DNA of 64,000 nt, from positions 682,001 through 746,000 of the forward strand of contig NC_009675.1 of assembly GCF_000017505.1 (NCBI RefSeq). Reading direction: 5' to 3'. Source of the DNA: Anaeromyxobacter sp. Fw109-5 (lineage in GTDB: Bacteria; Myxococcota; Myxococcia; Myxococcales; Anaeromyxobacteraceae). The translations under genes and the position numbers were made by a program. Below are positions 33,276 to 42,446 of the stretch, one piece after another; within the stretch, counting starts at the first letter, position 1, and each line of letters begins with the position of its first letter. The notes below the pieces were generated by a model. It worked only from the letters and a program-made list of their open reading frames with translations, was not told the origin of the DNA and ran no database searches.

Positions 33276-33752
33276 CTACTGCGCGGGGCCCTCGCCCGCG
33301 ACGGGCGCGCCGAGCAGGTCGGCGAGCCGGGTGGCGAGCTTGCGCGCCCGGAGCTCGCCCGCGGGGGCGACGAAGATCGTGTCGTCGCCCGCGATGGTGC
33401 CGAGTACGTCCGGCAGCCCGGCGAGGTCGATGGCGCGCGCGATCGCCGGCGCGCTGCCGGGATGGGTGCGGATCACCACCAGCGACGCGTTGGACGCGAC
33501 CTCCGAGACGAGGCCCCGCAGCGTGGCGAGCCCGTCGCGCTCGGCCGCGCCGGCGGGGAGCTCGTAGACGGTCCCGCCCTCCGGCCGCGAGACGCGCCGG
33601 GCGCCGAGCTGGGCGAGGTCGCGGGACAGGGTCGCCTGGGTCGCCTCGATGCCGCCCGCGCGCAGCGCCTCCAGGAGCTCCTCCTGCGTCCCGATCCGGC
33701 GCGCGCGGAGGAGGCGCGCGACCACCTCGCGGCGGTGGCGCTGGTGCGTCAT
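33276..33752 (-). CDS. argR: Arginine repressor
   Basis: A 158-residue ArgR. The N-terminal winged helix has LLRARRIGTQEELLEALRAGGIEATQATLSRDL; the C-terminal hexamerisation and arginine-binding domain has IVIRTHPG-like VVIRTHPGSAP and the GTIAGDDTIFV motif with the adjacent Asp pair. It binds ARG boxes in the presence of arginine. Its ATG overlaps the argJB stop (ATGA), so the repressor is the last gene of the operon it probably controls; matching half-sites are at 36874-36901. Confidence 0.93.
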   Translation of the reverse strand: MTHQRHRREVVARLLRARRIGTQEELLEALRAGGIEATQATLSRDLAQLGARRVSRPEGGTVYELPAGAAERDGLATLRGLVSEVASNASLVVIRTHPGSAPAIARAIDLAGLPDVLGTIAGDDTIFVAPAGELRARKLATRLADLLGAPVAGEGPAQ

Positions 33753-35845
33753 GACGTCACCAGGGAGCCGACCCCGCGGTCGGTGAAGAGCTCGGCGATG
33801 ACGGTGTGCGGCTGGCGGCCGTCGAGGACGTGGACGCGCTCCACCCCGCCGGCGAGCGCGGTCAGGATCGACTGCGCCTTCCACTTCATCCCGCCCGTCA
33901 CGGCGCCGATCTGCACCCGGTGGGCGAGGTCGCCGGTGGTGAGCTGGCGCACCAGCTGGCCGTCCGGGGTGGACTCGAGGATGCCCGGCACGTCGGTGAG
34001 GTAGATGAGCTTCTTCGCCCCCAGCGCGACCGCCACCGCCGCCGCGACCTCGTCGGCGTTGATGGAGAGGCTGCCGCCCTCGTCGGAGAGGCCGATGGGC
34101 GAGATGACCGGCACGTACCCTCCGTCGAGGAGCATGCGGAGGAAGTCCCTGTTCACCTCCACGACCTCGCCCACGTGCCCGAGATCCCGCCCGGACTCGT
34201 GGACGGCCTTGCGGGCGCGCAGGAGCCGTCCGTCCTTGCCGGAGAGGCCGACCGCGCCCGCGGCGCGCGCGTTGAGCAGGGCGACCAGCTCCTGGTTCAC
34301 CTTGCCGGTGAGGACCATCTCCACGACCGGCAGGCTCTGCGCGTCCGTGACGCGCATCCCGTCCACGAACTCGCTCCGCTCTCCCAGCTTCTCGAGCGTC
34401 TTCGTGATCTCGGGGGCGCCGCCGTGGACCACCACCGGCTTCAGCCCCACCTTCTTGAGCAGCGAGACGTCCTCGGCGAAGGCCTCCTTGAGGCTGTCCT
34501 TCACCATGGCGGCGCCGCCGTACTTGATGACGGCGATCTGGCCGGAGAAGGCGGCGATGTACTTGAGCGCCTCGGCGAGGAGCGCCCGCTTGAAGGCGGG
34601 GCTGTAGTTCGAGACCCGATCGTCCTTCGCCACGCCCCCGTCCGGCTTCTGGATGATGAGCGAGGTGTAGTCCGCGTTGATCTTGACGTAGTCGTAGGAG
34701 AGGTCGCAGCCCCAGGCGACGGCGCGGGCCTCGCCGTCGGCGAGCTCGACGAGCACGTCGATCCGGCTCTCCCGCATGCGGGTGCGGAGGTTGTCGCGGT
34801 CGAACTCGATCGGCGCGCCGCCGCCGAAGACGGTGATCCCCTGCAGCGAGACCCGCGCCTTGTACGGATCGATGGGGTAGCCCGCCGCGCCCGCGCGCGC
34901 GCCGACGGTGGAGAGGATCCGGCCCCAGTTCGGATCGGCGCCGAAGAGCGCCGCCTTCACGAGCGGCGACGACGCGATCGAGCGGGCGCAGTCGCGCGCG
35001 GCCTCGTCGCCCGGCGCGCCGGTGACCACCACCTCCACGAGCTTGGTCGCGCCCTCGCCGTCCGCGGCCATGGCGCGGCCCATCTCGCCGAGCAGGTCGG
35101 TGAGCGCGGCCTCCAGCACGGCGAGGTCCGGCCCCGGCTCGGAGATGCGGGGGTTGCCGGCGAGCCCGTTCGCGAGCGCGAACACGCAGTCGTTCGTGGA
35201 CATCTCGCCGTCCACGGTGACCATGTTGAGCGTCTTCTGGACCGCGCGGGAGAGCGCCTCCTGCAGGGCCTTCGGCGTCACGGCGGCGTCGGTCGTGACG
35301 AGGCACATGGTCGTGGCGAGCTGGGGCGCGAGCATGCCCGAGCCCTTGCAGATCGCCGACAGCACCGCCGCCTTGCCGCCGAGCGTCACCTCGCGCGCCG
35401 CCATCTTCGGCCGCGTGTCGGTGGTCATGATCGCCTCGGCGGCGAGGTCGGCGTGGTCGCCGAGCTGATCGACGAGCGCGGGGAGGGCGGTCACGATCTT
35501 CATCGCCGGGAGCCGCGCGCCGATGACGCCCGTGGAGGCGGTCAGCACGGCGCGCTTCTGGATCCCGAGCGCGTCGGCGACGGCGCTGCGGATCACGGCG
35601 ACGTCGTCGAGGCCGGCGGGGCCGGTGAGCGCGTTCGCGTTCCCGGAGTTCGCCACGATGGCGCGGATCCCCTCGGCCGGCACGCGCGGCCGCGCGTCGA
35701 GCACGGGGGCGGCCGCGGCCTTGTTGATGGTGAACACGCCCGCGGCGGCCGCGGGGTGATCCGACACCACGAGCGCGAGGTCCCGCCGCTGCGGCTTGAG
35801 CCCGCAGGCGACGCCGCCGAACCGGAAGCCCTTCGGGATCTTCAC
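33749..35845 (-). CDS. argJ: Bifunctional ArgJ-ArgB fusion: ornithine acetyltransferase / acetylglutamate kinase
   Basis: A 698-residue fusion. Residues 1 to about 405 are ArgJ: the self-cleavage region is GMLAPQLATTMC, with the nucleophilic Thr at about 178. Residues about 415-698 are ArgB: VIKYGGAAMVKD, VVVHGGAPEITK and NADEVAAAVAVALGAKKLIYLTDV. ArgJ transfers acetyl from N-acetylornithine to glutamate; ArgB phosphorylates N-acetylglutamate. ArgJ autoproteolysis at the Thr would leave ArgB joined to the ArgJ beta chain. The GTG start at 35845 is 1 bp from the argC stop. Both usual family lengths are preserved. Confidence 0.92.
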   Translation of the reverse strand: MKIPKGFRFGGVACGLKPQRRDLALVVSDHPAAAAGVFTINKAAAAPVLDARPRVPAEGIRAIVANSGNANALTGPAGLDDVAVIRSAVADALGIQKRAVLTASTGVIGARLPAMKIVTALPALVDQLGDHADLAAEAIMTTDTRPKMAAREVTLGGKAAVLSAICKGSGMLAPQLATTMCLVTTDAAVTPKALQEALSRAVQKTLNMVTVDGEMSTNDCVFALANGLAGNPRISEPGPDLAVLEAALTDLLGEMGRAMAADGEGATKLVEVVVTGAPGDEAARDCARSIASSPLVKAALFGADPNWGRILSTVGARAGAAGYPIDPYKARVSLQGITVFGGGAPIEFDRDNLRTRMRESRIDVLVELADGEARAVAWGCDLSYDYVKINADYTSLIIQKPDGGVAKDDRVSNYSPAFKRALLAEALKYIAAFSGQIAVIKYGGAAMVKDSLKEAFAEDVSLLKKVGLKPVVVHGGAPEITKTLEKLGERSEFVDGMRVTDAQSLPVVEMVLTGKVNQELVALLNARAAGAVGLSGKDGRLLRARKAVHESGRDLGHVGEVVEVNRDFLRMLLDGGYVPVISPIGLSDEGGSLSINADEVAAAVAVALGAKKLIYLTDVPGILESTPDGQLVRQLTTGDLAHRVQIGAVTGGMKWKAQSILTALAGGVERVHVLDGRQPHTVIAELFTDRGVGSLVTS

Positions 35846-35846
35846 C

Positions 35847-36881
35847 TCAGCCTCCGAGCAGATCCAGGCCGGCCGTCTCCGGCCAGCCCATCGCGGCGTT
35901 CATGGCCTGCACCGCCTGCCCGGCGGCGCCCTTCACGAGGTTGTCGATGGCGGAGGTGACGAGCGCCACCCCCGCGCGCGGATCGACCGCGACGCCGACG
36001 TGGGCGCGGTTCGTGTGGAGCACGTCCTTCACCGTCACCCGGTCCGCGGCGACGACCCGCACGAACGGCTCGCCGGCGTAGGCCGCGCGGAGCGCGCCCT
36101 CGAGGTCGGCCGGGCGGGCGCCGCCCGCGAGGCGGAGGGCCACGGAGGAGAGGATGCCGCGCCGGATGGGGACGAGCACCGGCGAGAAGGCGATGGGACC
36201 GCAGGCGCCGGCGTGGCGCAGCACGGTCTGCTCGATCTCGGGGACGTGCTGGTGGCGGCCGAGGCGATAGGCGCGCAGGTCGTCGGCGACCTCACCGAAG
36301 CTGTAGTCCTCGGCGGCCTTGCGCCCCGCGCCCGACACGCCGGAGAGGCCGGTGACGACGATGCCCTCGGGCGAGGCGAGCCCCGACTTCACGAGCGGCG
36401 CCACCGCGAGGGCGATCGACGTCGCGTAGCAGCCCGGGTTGGTGACGAGGCGGGCTCCGGCGAGCCCCGCGCGCGCGAGCTCCGGGAGCCCGTAGCGCGC
36501 CTCGGCGAGGAGCTCCGGGGCCGGGTGGGCGAACCCGTACCAGGCCGGGTAGGCCGCCGGATCGGCGAGCCGGAACGCGCCGGAGAGATCGACGACGCGG
36601 GCGCCGCGGGCGAGGAGCTTCGGGGCGAGCTCCGCCGACACCTCCGCCGGCGTGGCGAGGAACACGAGCTCGCCCTCTGCGCGCTCCGCCTCGGACAGCG
36701 GGCGGTAGCGCAGCGCCGCGAGCTCGCCCGCGAGCGGGAGCCGGGCGCCGGCGGCCTCGTCCGCCCAGCGATCCGAGTAGAGCCCCGCCACCTGGACCTG
36801 CGGGTGCCGGGCGAGGAGCCGCGTCAGCTCGAGGCCGGTGTAGCCGGACGCGCCGACGATCGAGGCGGGAAGCTTATGCAT
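35847..36881 (-). CDS. argC: N-acetyl-gamma-glutamyl-phosphate reductase
   Basis: A 344-residue ArgC. The NADP fold is ASIVGASGYTGLELTRLL (residues 6-23); the catalytic cysteine is C151 in TNPGCYATS, and the conserved GLSGVSGAGRKA lies downstream. It reduces acetylglutamyl phosphate in ornithine synthesis. It heads the operon argC-argJB-argR. The ATG at 36881 overlaps a set of inverted TGCATA half-sites, so repression by ArgR would block both transcription and translation start. Confidence 0.93.
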   Translation of the reverse strand: MHKLPASIVGASGYTGLELTRLLARHPQVQVAGLYSDRWADEAAGARLPLAGELAALRYRPLSEAERAEGELVFLATPAEVSAELAPKLLARGARVVDLSGAFRLADPAAYPAWYGFAHPAPELLAEARYGLPELARAGLAGARLVTNPGCYATSIALAVAPLVKSGLASPEGIVVTGLSGVSGAGRKAAEDYSFGEVADDLRAYRLGRHQHVPEIEQTVLRHAGACGPIAFSPVLVPIRRGILSSVALRLAGGARPADLEGALRAAYAGEPFVRVVAADRVTVKDVLHTNRAHVGVAVDPRAGVALVTSAIDNLVKGAAGQAVQAMNAAMGWPETAGLDLLGG

Positions 36882-36901
36882 GGGCCTGCATAAATATGCA
36901 G
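36874..36901 (-). promoter_or_regulatory. Putative ArgR operator (ARG box pair) at the argC start
   Basis: CTGCATA-AA-TATGCAG (36886-36901) is a perfect 7-bp inverted repeat. A further half-site, TTATGCA (36874-36880), pairs perfectly with TGCATAA (36887-36893) across 6 bp. The half-site spacing and AT-rich centre match the ARG-box layout. It lies over and just upstream of the argC ATG. Confidence 0.65.
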
Positions 36902-36959
36902 ACGGGCCGCGATGTCAAGCCGCGCCGCGGCGCGGCCGGCGAGGCAAAAGGAGACGCGA

Positions 36960-36989
36960 AGGGCGGGCTCGCGTTCGCGAGCCCGCCCT
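36960..36989 (-). terminator. Strong hairpin terminator of the tRNA-Leu transcript
   Basis: A 14-bp stem (36960-36973 with 36976-36989, TT between the arms) lies 21 bp downstream of the tRNA on the minus strand and is followed by CTCCTTTTG. It would separate the tRNA transcript from argC. Confidence 0.75.
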
Positions 36990-37010
36990 CGGAAGCTACG
37001 TGAGGCGGAG

Positions 37011-37094
37011 TGCCCAGGAGAGGATTCGAACCTCCACGGTTTTGAGGCCGCCAGACCCTGAATCTGGTGCGTCTACCAGTTCCGCCACCTGGGC
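37011..37094 (-). tRNA. tRNA-Leu (anticodon CAG)
   Basis: Minus-strand class II tRNA of 84 nt. Acceptor GCCCAGG pairs with CCTGGGC; the D-arm contains GGTAGACGC; anticodon stem CCAGA-TCTGG with loop TTCAGGG gives anticodon CAG. A long variable arm follows (GCGGCCTCAAAACCGT), then a T-arm with GGTTCGAATCC. CCA is not encoded. Confidence 0.94.
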
Positions 37095-37218
37095 TTTGGG
37101 GGCCTCCTCATATGCCGTGGGCCGACGGGGTGTCAACCGGGAATCCCCCCGGCGCCCATCCGTTTCGTCCGTGCCGGCGCCTCTGCCCGCTACAATGCGC
37201 CGTCCCGGGAGGAACCGC

Positions 37219-38010
37219 ATGCTCGCCACCTTCTTCGCTCTCCACCTCATGCTCGCGGCGCCGTCGATCCAGGGCGGGGCGCAGGGGACGCCGCCCGCCG
37301 AGGCCGGGCCGGAGGACTGGCCCTACGAGACCCCGCCCGGCCAGGAGCCGCCGCCGGCGCAGCCCCCTCCTCCGGCGCCGCCCCCGCGCCAGCCCGCGCC
37401 CCGCGTGGCCACCTCCCCGCAGCCGGGCACGCAGCCGCGGCTGCGTCAGCTGTCCCTCCTCTCCGCGGAGCCGCTCGGCGGCGGGTCGGCCACGCTCGCG
37501 TGGGCCGGGTGGTCGTCGGTGGGGATCGCGTGGGCGCAGGGGCTCACGCTCCGCGACGACCTCGGCGCGTTCGGGGACCTCGACTGGGCCAAGACGGAGC
37601 TGCGCCTCGGCGGCTTCTATCGCCGCCCGCTCGGCGCGGCGGGCGGGTGGGACATCGCCGGCCGGTTCGGCCTCGCGTACTACGCGAACTACGGCGGCGA
37701 GTGGGTCCACGACGACAACCACCACGACCGCGGCGTCGAGCTCTCCCCCGCGCTGGTCCTGTCCGCCCGCGCGATCGGCGGCATCGTCGCGCTCTCCGGC
37801 GAGGCGCCGGTGACGGTGACGGTGAAGCACGACGCCGGCATGCTCTTCACGCCGCGCTTCGCCGCGTCGTACGAGACGCCGCTCTACGACGAGGTCACCG
37901 TCGGCGTCCGCGCCGCGCTCGGCTACCGCGTCGGCGCCGGCGACGCCCCCCTGCGCGACGGCATGGCCGACCTCCAGTTCCTGGTGCTCGCGGGCTACCA
38001 GGTCCTGTAG
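37219..38010 (+). CDS. Probable outer-membrane beta-barrel protein with proline-rich linker
   Basis: A 263-residue protein. It has a signal-peptide-like N-terminus (MLATFFALHLMLAAPSIQG), a Pro-rich linker (residues about 45-75, PPPAQPPPPAPPPRQ), then alternating hydrophobic/polar strands with many Gly and aromatic residues (GGFYRRPLG, GLAYYANYGGEW). This fits a small barrel. I chose the ATG at 37219 for its GGGAGG site; an ATG at 37195 lacks one. TACAAT at 37191-37196 may be the -10 box. Function unknown. Confidence 0.72.
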   Translation: MLATFFALHLMLAAPSIQGGAQGTPPAEAGPEDWPYETPPGQEPPPAQPPPPAPPPRQPAPRVATSPQPGTQPRLRQLSLLSAEPLGGGSATLAWAGWSSVGIAWAQGLTLRDDLGAFGDLDWAKTELRLGGFYRRPLGAAGGWDIAGRFGLAYYANYGGEWVHDDNHHDRGVELSPALVLSARAIGGIVALSGEAPVTVTVKHDAGMLFTPRFAASYETPLYDEVTVGVRAALGYRVGAGDAPLRDGMADLQFLVLAGYQVL

Positions 38011-38141
38011 GCGCCTGTCGCAGGACGTCGCCGCGAGCCGTTCCGCGACGCGCTCCGGCGCGATTCGACCTGGACGGCATCGCGCCACGGTGTTCTCCTC
38101 CGGTGACATTCGCCCCGGCTTCCGCCGGCGAGGGGTTCACC

Positions 38142-39164
38142 ATGAGGACATGTGCCGTGCTGACCGCGATCGCGGCCGCGCTCGCGGGGTGCTCGGGACC
38201 GAAGGACGCCCCGACGCCGCGGCCCGACACCTCGACCATCGGTGCGTTCTGCGACGCGATGCTGGCGGCGTACTCGAGCAAGCTCGCCTCCTGCTACCGC
38301 CTGACGCCGGCGACGATCGAGGGAGAGCTCGACGGGTCGCAGTGCCGCGCCTACCAGGCGTTCGCCGACGCCGGCCGGCTCACCTACGACGCCGCGCAGG
38401 CCTCGCGCTGCGTCGCGGAGATGCAGGCGGCGAGCTGCGAGCAGTTCTGGTTCTGGAACGATCCCGGCGCCCCCTCCTGCGCGTCCGTCTTCGCGGGGCA
38501 CACGCCGCCCGGGAGCTCCTGCGCGGTGTCGGAGGCGTGCGCCGGGGGACGTTGCACCGACTGGACGGACCATTGCAGCGGCACCTGTGTCGCGTGGCTC
38601 GCCGCAGGCGAGGCGTGCGACCTCGAGCCTTGGGGCTGCGCGCCCGGCCTCGCCTGCGACGCGGGACAGGTCCCCCCGCGCTGCGCCGTGCCGTCGTACG
38701 CTGGCGAGGGCCAGGCGTGCGGCGCGTTCGGCTGCGGCGTGGGCCTCTGGTGCGATGGCGACACCTGCCGTGCCAAGACCGCCACGGGGAGCTGCGCGAC
38801 CGGTGAGGAGGCCTGCGCGGCGGGGTCGTACTGCAGGTCCGGCGCCGCAGATGAGGCGAGGTGCGTGCCACTCGTCGGCGTCGGCGAGGCGTGCGGCGCC
38901 GCCGTGCTCTGCGGACCCGGATCCCACTGCGATGCCGCGAGCGGACGCTGCGCGGAGGATCCGGGCCCGGGCGAGCCCTGCGCCGAGCAGACCGAGTGGG
39001 GGGACGGCTGCGCCCGCTCGTGGTGCGACGCAGGAACCTGCCGCGCGTTCGTGCCCGAGGGCGAGGCGTGCACCCAGGCTCAGGAGTGCGGGCCGCTCTC
39101 CTGCATCACGAGCGTCGGCGGCGGCCTCACGTGCGTCGACGAGTTCCAGGCCTGCATGCCCTGA
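38142..39164 (+). CDS. Cysteine-rich lipoprotein, function unknown
   Basis: A 340-residue protein with a lipoprotein signal ending in LAGC (C17). The mature part carries more than 30 Cys in short repeated modules of the form GxxCxxxxxCGxGLxCDxxTCR, reminiscent of the Dickkopf/EGF-like Cys-rich proteins common in myxobacterial envelopes. The disulfide-rich fold would need a periplasmic oxidising pathway. A dsbD gene is its convergent neighbour. No enzymatic motif. The ATG at 38142 follows GAGGGG. Confidence 0.78.
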   Translation: MRTCAVLTAIAAALAGCSGPKDAPTPRPDTSTIGAFCDAMLAAYSSKLASCYRLTPATIEGELDGSQCRAYQAFADAGRLTYDAAQASRCVAEMQAASCEQFWFWNDPGAPSCASVFAGHTPPGSSCAVSEACAGGRCTDWTDHCSGTCVAWLAAGEACDLEPWGCAPGLACDAGQVPPRCAVPSYAGEGQACGAFGCGVGLWCDGDTCRAKTATGSCATGEEACAAGSYCRSGAADEARCVPLVGVGEACGAAVLCGPGSHCDAASGRCAEDPGPGEPCAEQTEWGDGCARSWCDAGTCRAFVPEGEACTQAQECGPLSCITSVGGGLTCVDEFQACMP

Positions 39165-39188
39165 GGCCGGGACCGGCTTCGCCGCGCG

Positions 39189-40589
39189 CTACCAGCGGGC
39201 GGCGCAGGCGAGCGCGCCCGCCGGCGCGGCGGTCGCCGGGGGCTTCCCCTCGCAGGCCTGGTCGACGCCGCGCAGCTTCTCGAGCATCTCCCCCGCGGGG
39301 ATCGCGCCCGTCACGCGCTCCGGGACCTCCCGGCCACGCGGGTCGATGAAGATCACCGTCGGCATGCCGACGATCCCGTACTTCTCCGAGAGCGCCTGGA
39401 ACGCCTCGGAGCCGTCGGTGCCGTCGAGCTTCACCGCGACGAACCTGCTCGCCTCCTCGCGCACGCGGGTGTCGGCCCACGCGATCCTGTCGAGCTCCTT
39501 GCAGGCGGTGCACCAGTCGGCCCAGAAGTCGATGATCACGGGGCGGCCGGACGCCTTCGCGAGCGCGATCGCCTCCTCCTCCGAGTGGAGCCACGCGAAC
39601 GCGGCGGCCGAGCGCTCCCGCTCGCGCGCCCCCGAGGCGCCCGCGGCGTACACGATCCCGCCCACGAGGAGCGCGATACCGAGCCCCTTCGCGGCGCGCT
39701 CGAGCGCCGGGCCGTGGAAGCTCCCCTGGAGGGCGCCGGCGAGCACGCCGGCGGAGGCCAGGGCGGCGGCGATCACCGCCGCCTCGCGGGCCGCGGAGAA
39801 GAGCGGCTTCACCTGCGGGAAGGCGTCCTTCAGGAAGACGCCGGCGGCCGCGAGGAGCGCCACGCCGAACACCGACTTCACGGTCTCCATCCAGGCGCCG
39901 CTCTTCGGCAGGGAGATGGAGAACGCGCCGATGAGGAAGAACAGGAGCCCCATCCCGAGCGCGTAGGTGAACATGATGCCCAGCCCGAACGCGACCGACC
40001 CCTTCGCGGCCACGAAGGTGAGCGCCGCCGCCAGCACGGGACCGGTGCAGGGGGCGGCGATGATCCCGGAGACGAGCCCCATGGCGAACGCGCCGGTCCG
40101 GCCGGCCCCGCCGACCCCGGAGAGCCGCGCCTGCCACGACGAGGGGAGCTGCAGCTCGAACGCCCCGAACATGGAGGCCGCCATGGCGACGAGGACGACG
40201 GCGACGAACCCGATCACCCACGGGTTCTGCATCACGCTGCCGAAGGCCTTCCCGGTGAGGGCCGCGCCCACGCCCAGGGCGGAGTACATCGCCGCGATCC
40301 CGAGGACGTAGAGGGCGGAGACCGCCGTCGCCTCCCGGCGGCTGCCGGCCTTGCGGGCGCCGAAGATGGAGACGGTGATCGGGATGAGCGGGTAGACGCA
40401 GGGGGTGAGGCTCGTCGCGACGCCGCCGGCGAACGCCACCGCGAACGCGACGATCGACCCCTCGGCCAGCAGGGAGCCCAGCTGGAGGTCGCTCTGCGCC
40501 CCCGTCGGGCCAAGGCCTGCCAGATCGGGAAGCCACAGCACACCGGCGAAGGTGACCGCTGCGAGAAGTATCCGGGTGGTAAGGCGCAT
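39189..40589 (-). CDS. dsbD: DsbD-type thiol:disulfide interchange protein lacking the alpha domain
   Basis: A 466-residue membrane protein. A signal-like N-terminus is followed by eight predicted membrane helices with the two redox Cys motifs TPCVYPLIP (C64) and APCTGPVLA, then a C-terminal thioredoxin-like domain with DFWADWCTACKELD (CTAC). The periplasmic N-terminal alpha domain of E. coli DsbD is absent, so it is closer to the short DsbD/CcdA-Trx forms. It carries electrons from cytoplasmic thioredoxin to the periplasm, for cytochrome c assembly or disulfide reduction. Divergent from iscS. Confidence 0.88.
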   Translation of the reverse strand: MRLTTRILLAAVTFAGVLWLPDLAGLGPTGAQSDLQLGSLLAEGSIVAFAVAFAGGVATSLTPCVYPLIPITVSIFGARKAGSRREATAVSALYVLGIAAMYSALGVGAALTGKAFGSVMQNPWVIGFVAVVLVAMAASMFGAFELQLPSSWQARLSGVGGAGRTGAFAMGLVSGIIAAPCTGPVLAAALTFVAAKGSVAFGLGIMFTYALGMGLLFFLIGAFSISLPKSGAWMETVKSVFGVALLAAAGVFLKDAFPQVKPLFSAAREAAVIAAALASAGVLAGALQGSFHGPALERAAKGLGIALLVGGIVYAAGASGARERERSAAAFAWLHSEEEAIALAKASGRPVIIDFWADWCTACKELDRIAWADTRVREEASRFVAVKLDGTDGSEAFQALSEKYGIVGMPTVIFIDPRGREVPERVTGAIPAGEMLEKLRGVDQACEGKPPATAAPAGALACAARW

Positions 40590-40651
40590 GTGTACCTTCG
40601 GAACCTAACGAAATTCCGCTGTGTCGCCCAGTGCTTGCTCGCGGGACTCGC

Positions 40652-40679
40652 TTGACCGGGTGCTCGATTTCCTTATACT
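40652..40679 (+). promoter_or_regulatory. Putative sigma-70 promoter of the isc operon
   Basis: TTGACC (40652-40657), 16-bp spacer and TATACT (40674-40679), about 60 bp before iscS. It is the best consensus-like promoter seen in the window. I could not identify an IscR site in the leader. Confidence 0.6.
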
Positions 40680-40742
40680 CGACTCCGCCCGTCGACGTCA
40701 GGCGGCGCGAATCCCAATGCACTTCGAGAGCCCGCGGGCGCG

Positions 40743-41957
40743 ATGAAGATTCCGATCTACATGGACTACCACGCCACGACACCGGTCGATCGCCGGGTGC
40801 TCGAGGCGATGCTGCCGTACTTCGCCGAGGACTTCGGGAACGCCGCCTCCAAGAGCCACGCCTTCGGCTGGCGCGCCGAGGAGGCGGTCGAGGCGGCGCG
40901 CGAGGAGGTGGCGAGGCTCGTCGGCGCCTCCGCGAAGGAGATCGTCTGGACGAGCGGCGCGACCGAGTCGGACAACCTGGCGGTGAAGGGCGCGGCGCAG
41001 TTCTACCAGTCGAAGGGCAAGCACCTCGTCACCTGCAAGACCGAGCACAAGGCGGTGCTCGACTCGATGCACGCGCTCGAGCGCCAGGGCTTCGAGGTGA
41101 CGTTCCTCGACGTGGAGAAGGACGGCCGGCTGGATCCCGCTCGCCTGCGGGCCGCGCTGCGCGAGGACACCATCCTCGTCTCGATCATGCACGCCAACAA
41201 CGAGACGGGCGTCGTCCACCCCATCGAGGAGATCGGGCGGATCACGCGGGCCGCGGGCGTGCTCTTCCACTGCGACGCCGTGCAGAGCGCCGGCAAGCTC
41301 CCGTTCGACGTCGAGGACGCGAACGTCGACCTCGCCTCCCTCTCGGCGCACAAGATGTACGGGCCGAAGGGCGTGGGCGCGCTCTACGTCCGGCGCAAGC
41401 CGCGCGTCCGGCTCATCGCGCAGATGGACGGCGGCGGGCACGAGCGCGGCTTCCGCTCCGGCACCCTGAACGTGCCGGGCATCGTGGGGTTCGGCAAGGC
41501 GGCCGAGCTCGCGCGCCTGGAGGGCGCCGCGGAGGCGGAGCGGGTGCTCGCGCTCCGCGAGCGGCTGCGGAAGGGGCTCGACGCCGGGCTCGATCTGCTC
41601 ACCGTGAACGGCAGCCTCGCGCACCGCGTGCCGGGGAACCTGAACGTCAGCTTCGCCTACGTGGAGGGCGAGGCGCTGATGATGGCCATCAAGGACGTGG
41701 CGGTGTCGTCCGGGTCGGCCTGCACGAGCGCTTCGCTCGAGCCGTCGTACGTGCTCCGCGCGATGGGGATCTCGGAGGATCTGGCGCACTCCTCGATCCG
41801 CTTCGGCCTCGGCCGCTTCACCACCGAGGAGGAGGTGGACCACGTCGTCCGCCTCGTCGTCGAGAAGGTCCGCAAGCTCCGCGAGATGTCGCCGCTGTAC
41901 GAGATGGTCAAGGAAGGCGTCGATCTCTCGCAGATCGAGTGGGCGAACCCGCATTAA
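40743..41957 (+). CDS. iscS: Cysteine desulfurase
   Basis: A 404-residue IscS. PLP is bound through K204 in [12 protein letters not shown]; the sulfur-carrying cysteine is C327 in [14 protein letters not shown]. It starts [16 protein letters not shown]. IscS takes sulfur from cysteine and passes persulfide to IscU. First gene of the isc operon; iscU follows after 14 bp. In many proteobacteria iscR precedes iscS. Here the upstream gene is a divergent dsbD, so the operon's regulator is elsewhere or absent. Confidence 0.96.
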   Translation: MKIPIYMDYHATTPVDRRVLEAMLPYFAEDFGNAASKSHAFGWRAEEAVEAAREEVARLVGASAKEIVWTSGATESDNLAVKGAAQFYQSKGKHLVTCKTEHKAVLDSMHALERQGFEVTFLDVEKDGRLDPARLRAALREDTILVSIMHANNETGVVHPIEEIGRITRAAGVLFHCDAVQSAGKLPFDVEDANVDLASLSAHKMYGPKGVGALYVRRKPRVRLIAQMDGGGHERGFRSGTLNVPGIVGFGKAAELARLEGAAEAERVLALRERLRKGLDAGLDLLTVNGSLAHRVPGNLNVSFAYVEGEALMMAIKDVAVSSGSACTSASLEPSYVLRAMGISEDLAHSSIRFGLGRFTTEEEVDHVVRLVVEKVRKLREMSPLYEMVKEGVDLSQIEWANPH

Positions 41958-41971
41958 CCGAAGGAACGAAG

Positions 41972-42433
41972 ATGGCGTACTCCGACAAGCTCCTCGATCA
42001 CTACGAGCACCCGCGCAACGTCGGCTCCCTCGACAAGGCCGACCCCGACGTGGGGACCGGCCTCGTAGGGGCTCCCGCCTGCGGCGACGTGATGAAGCTG
42101 CAGATCAAGGTGAACGGCGAGGGCGTCATCGAGGACGCCAAGTTCAAGACCTTCGGCTGCGGCTCCGCGATCGCCTCCTCCTCGCTCGTGACCGAGTGGG
42201 TGAAGGGGAAGACCGTCGACGAGGCGCTCACCATCAAGAACACCGACGTCGCGAACGAGCTGAACCTGCCGCCGGTGAAGATCCACTGCTCGGTCCTGGC
42301 GGAGGACGCCATCAAGGCGGCCGTCGCCGACTGGCAGAAGAAGCGGGGCGTCGCGCCCACGGTGAAGCCGGACACCGTCCAGGGCGATCGCGCGGAGCTG
42401 CTCGAGCGCGGCGTGCTGAAGTCGGGGATCTGA
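41972..42433 (+). CDS. iscU: Fe-S cluster assembly scaffold with C-terminal extension
   Basis: A 153-residue IscU. The three cluster ligands are C37 (APACGD), C63 (FGCGSA) and C106 (IHCSVL), and the HscA-recognition motif LPPVK is present at residues 99-103. Usual IscU is about 128 residues; the last 26 (RGVAPTVKPDTVQGDRAELL and beyond) are an extra tail whose role is unknown. It builds [2Fe-2S] and [4Fe-4S] clusters from IscS sulfur. The ATG at 41972 has an AAGGAA site. Confidence 0.95.
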   Translation: MAYSDKLLDHYEHPRNVGSLDKADPDVGTGLVGAPACGDVMKLQIKVNGEGVIEDAKFKTFGCGSAIASSSLVTEWVKGKTVDEALTIKNTDVANELNLPPVKIHCSVLAEDAIKAAVADWQKKRGVAPTVKPDTVQGDRAELLERGVLKSGI

Positions 42434-42446
42434 GAGGGCCGGACCC

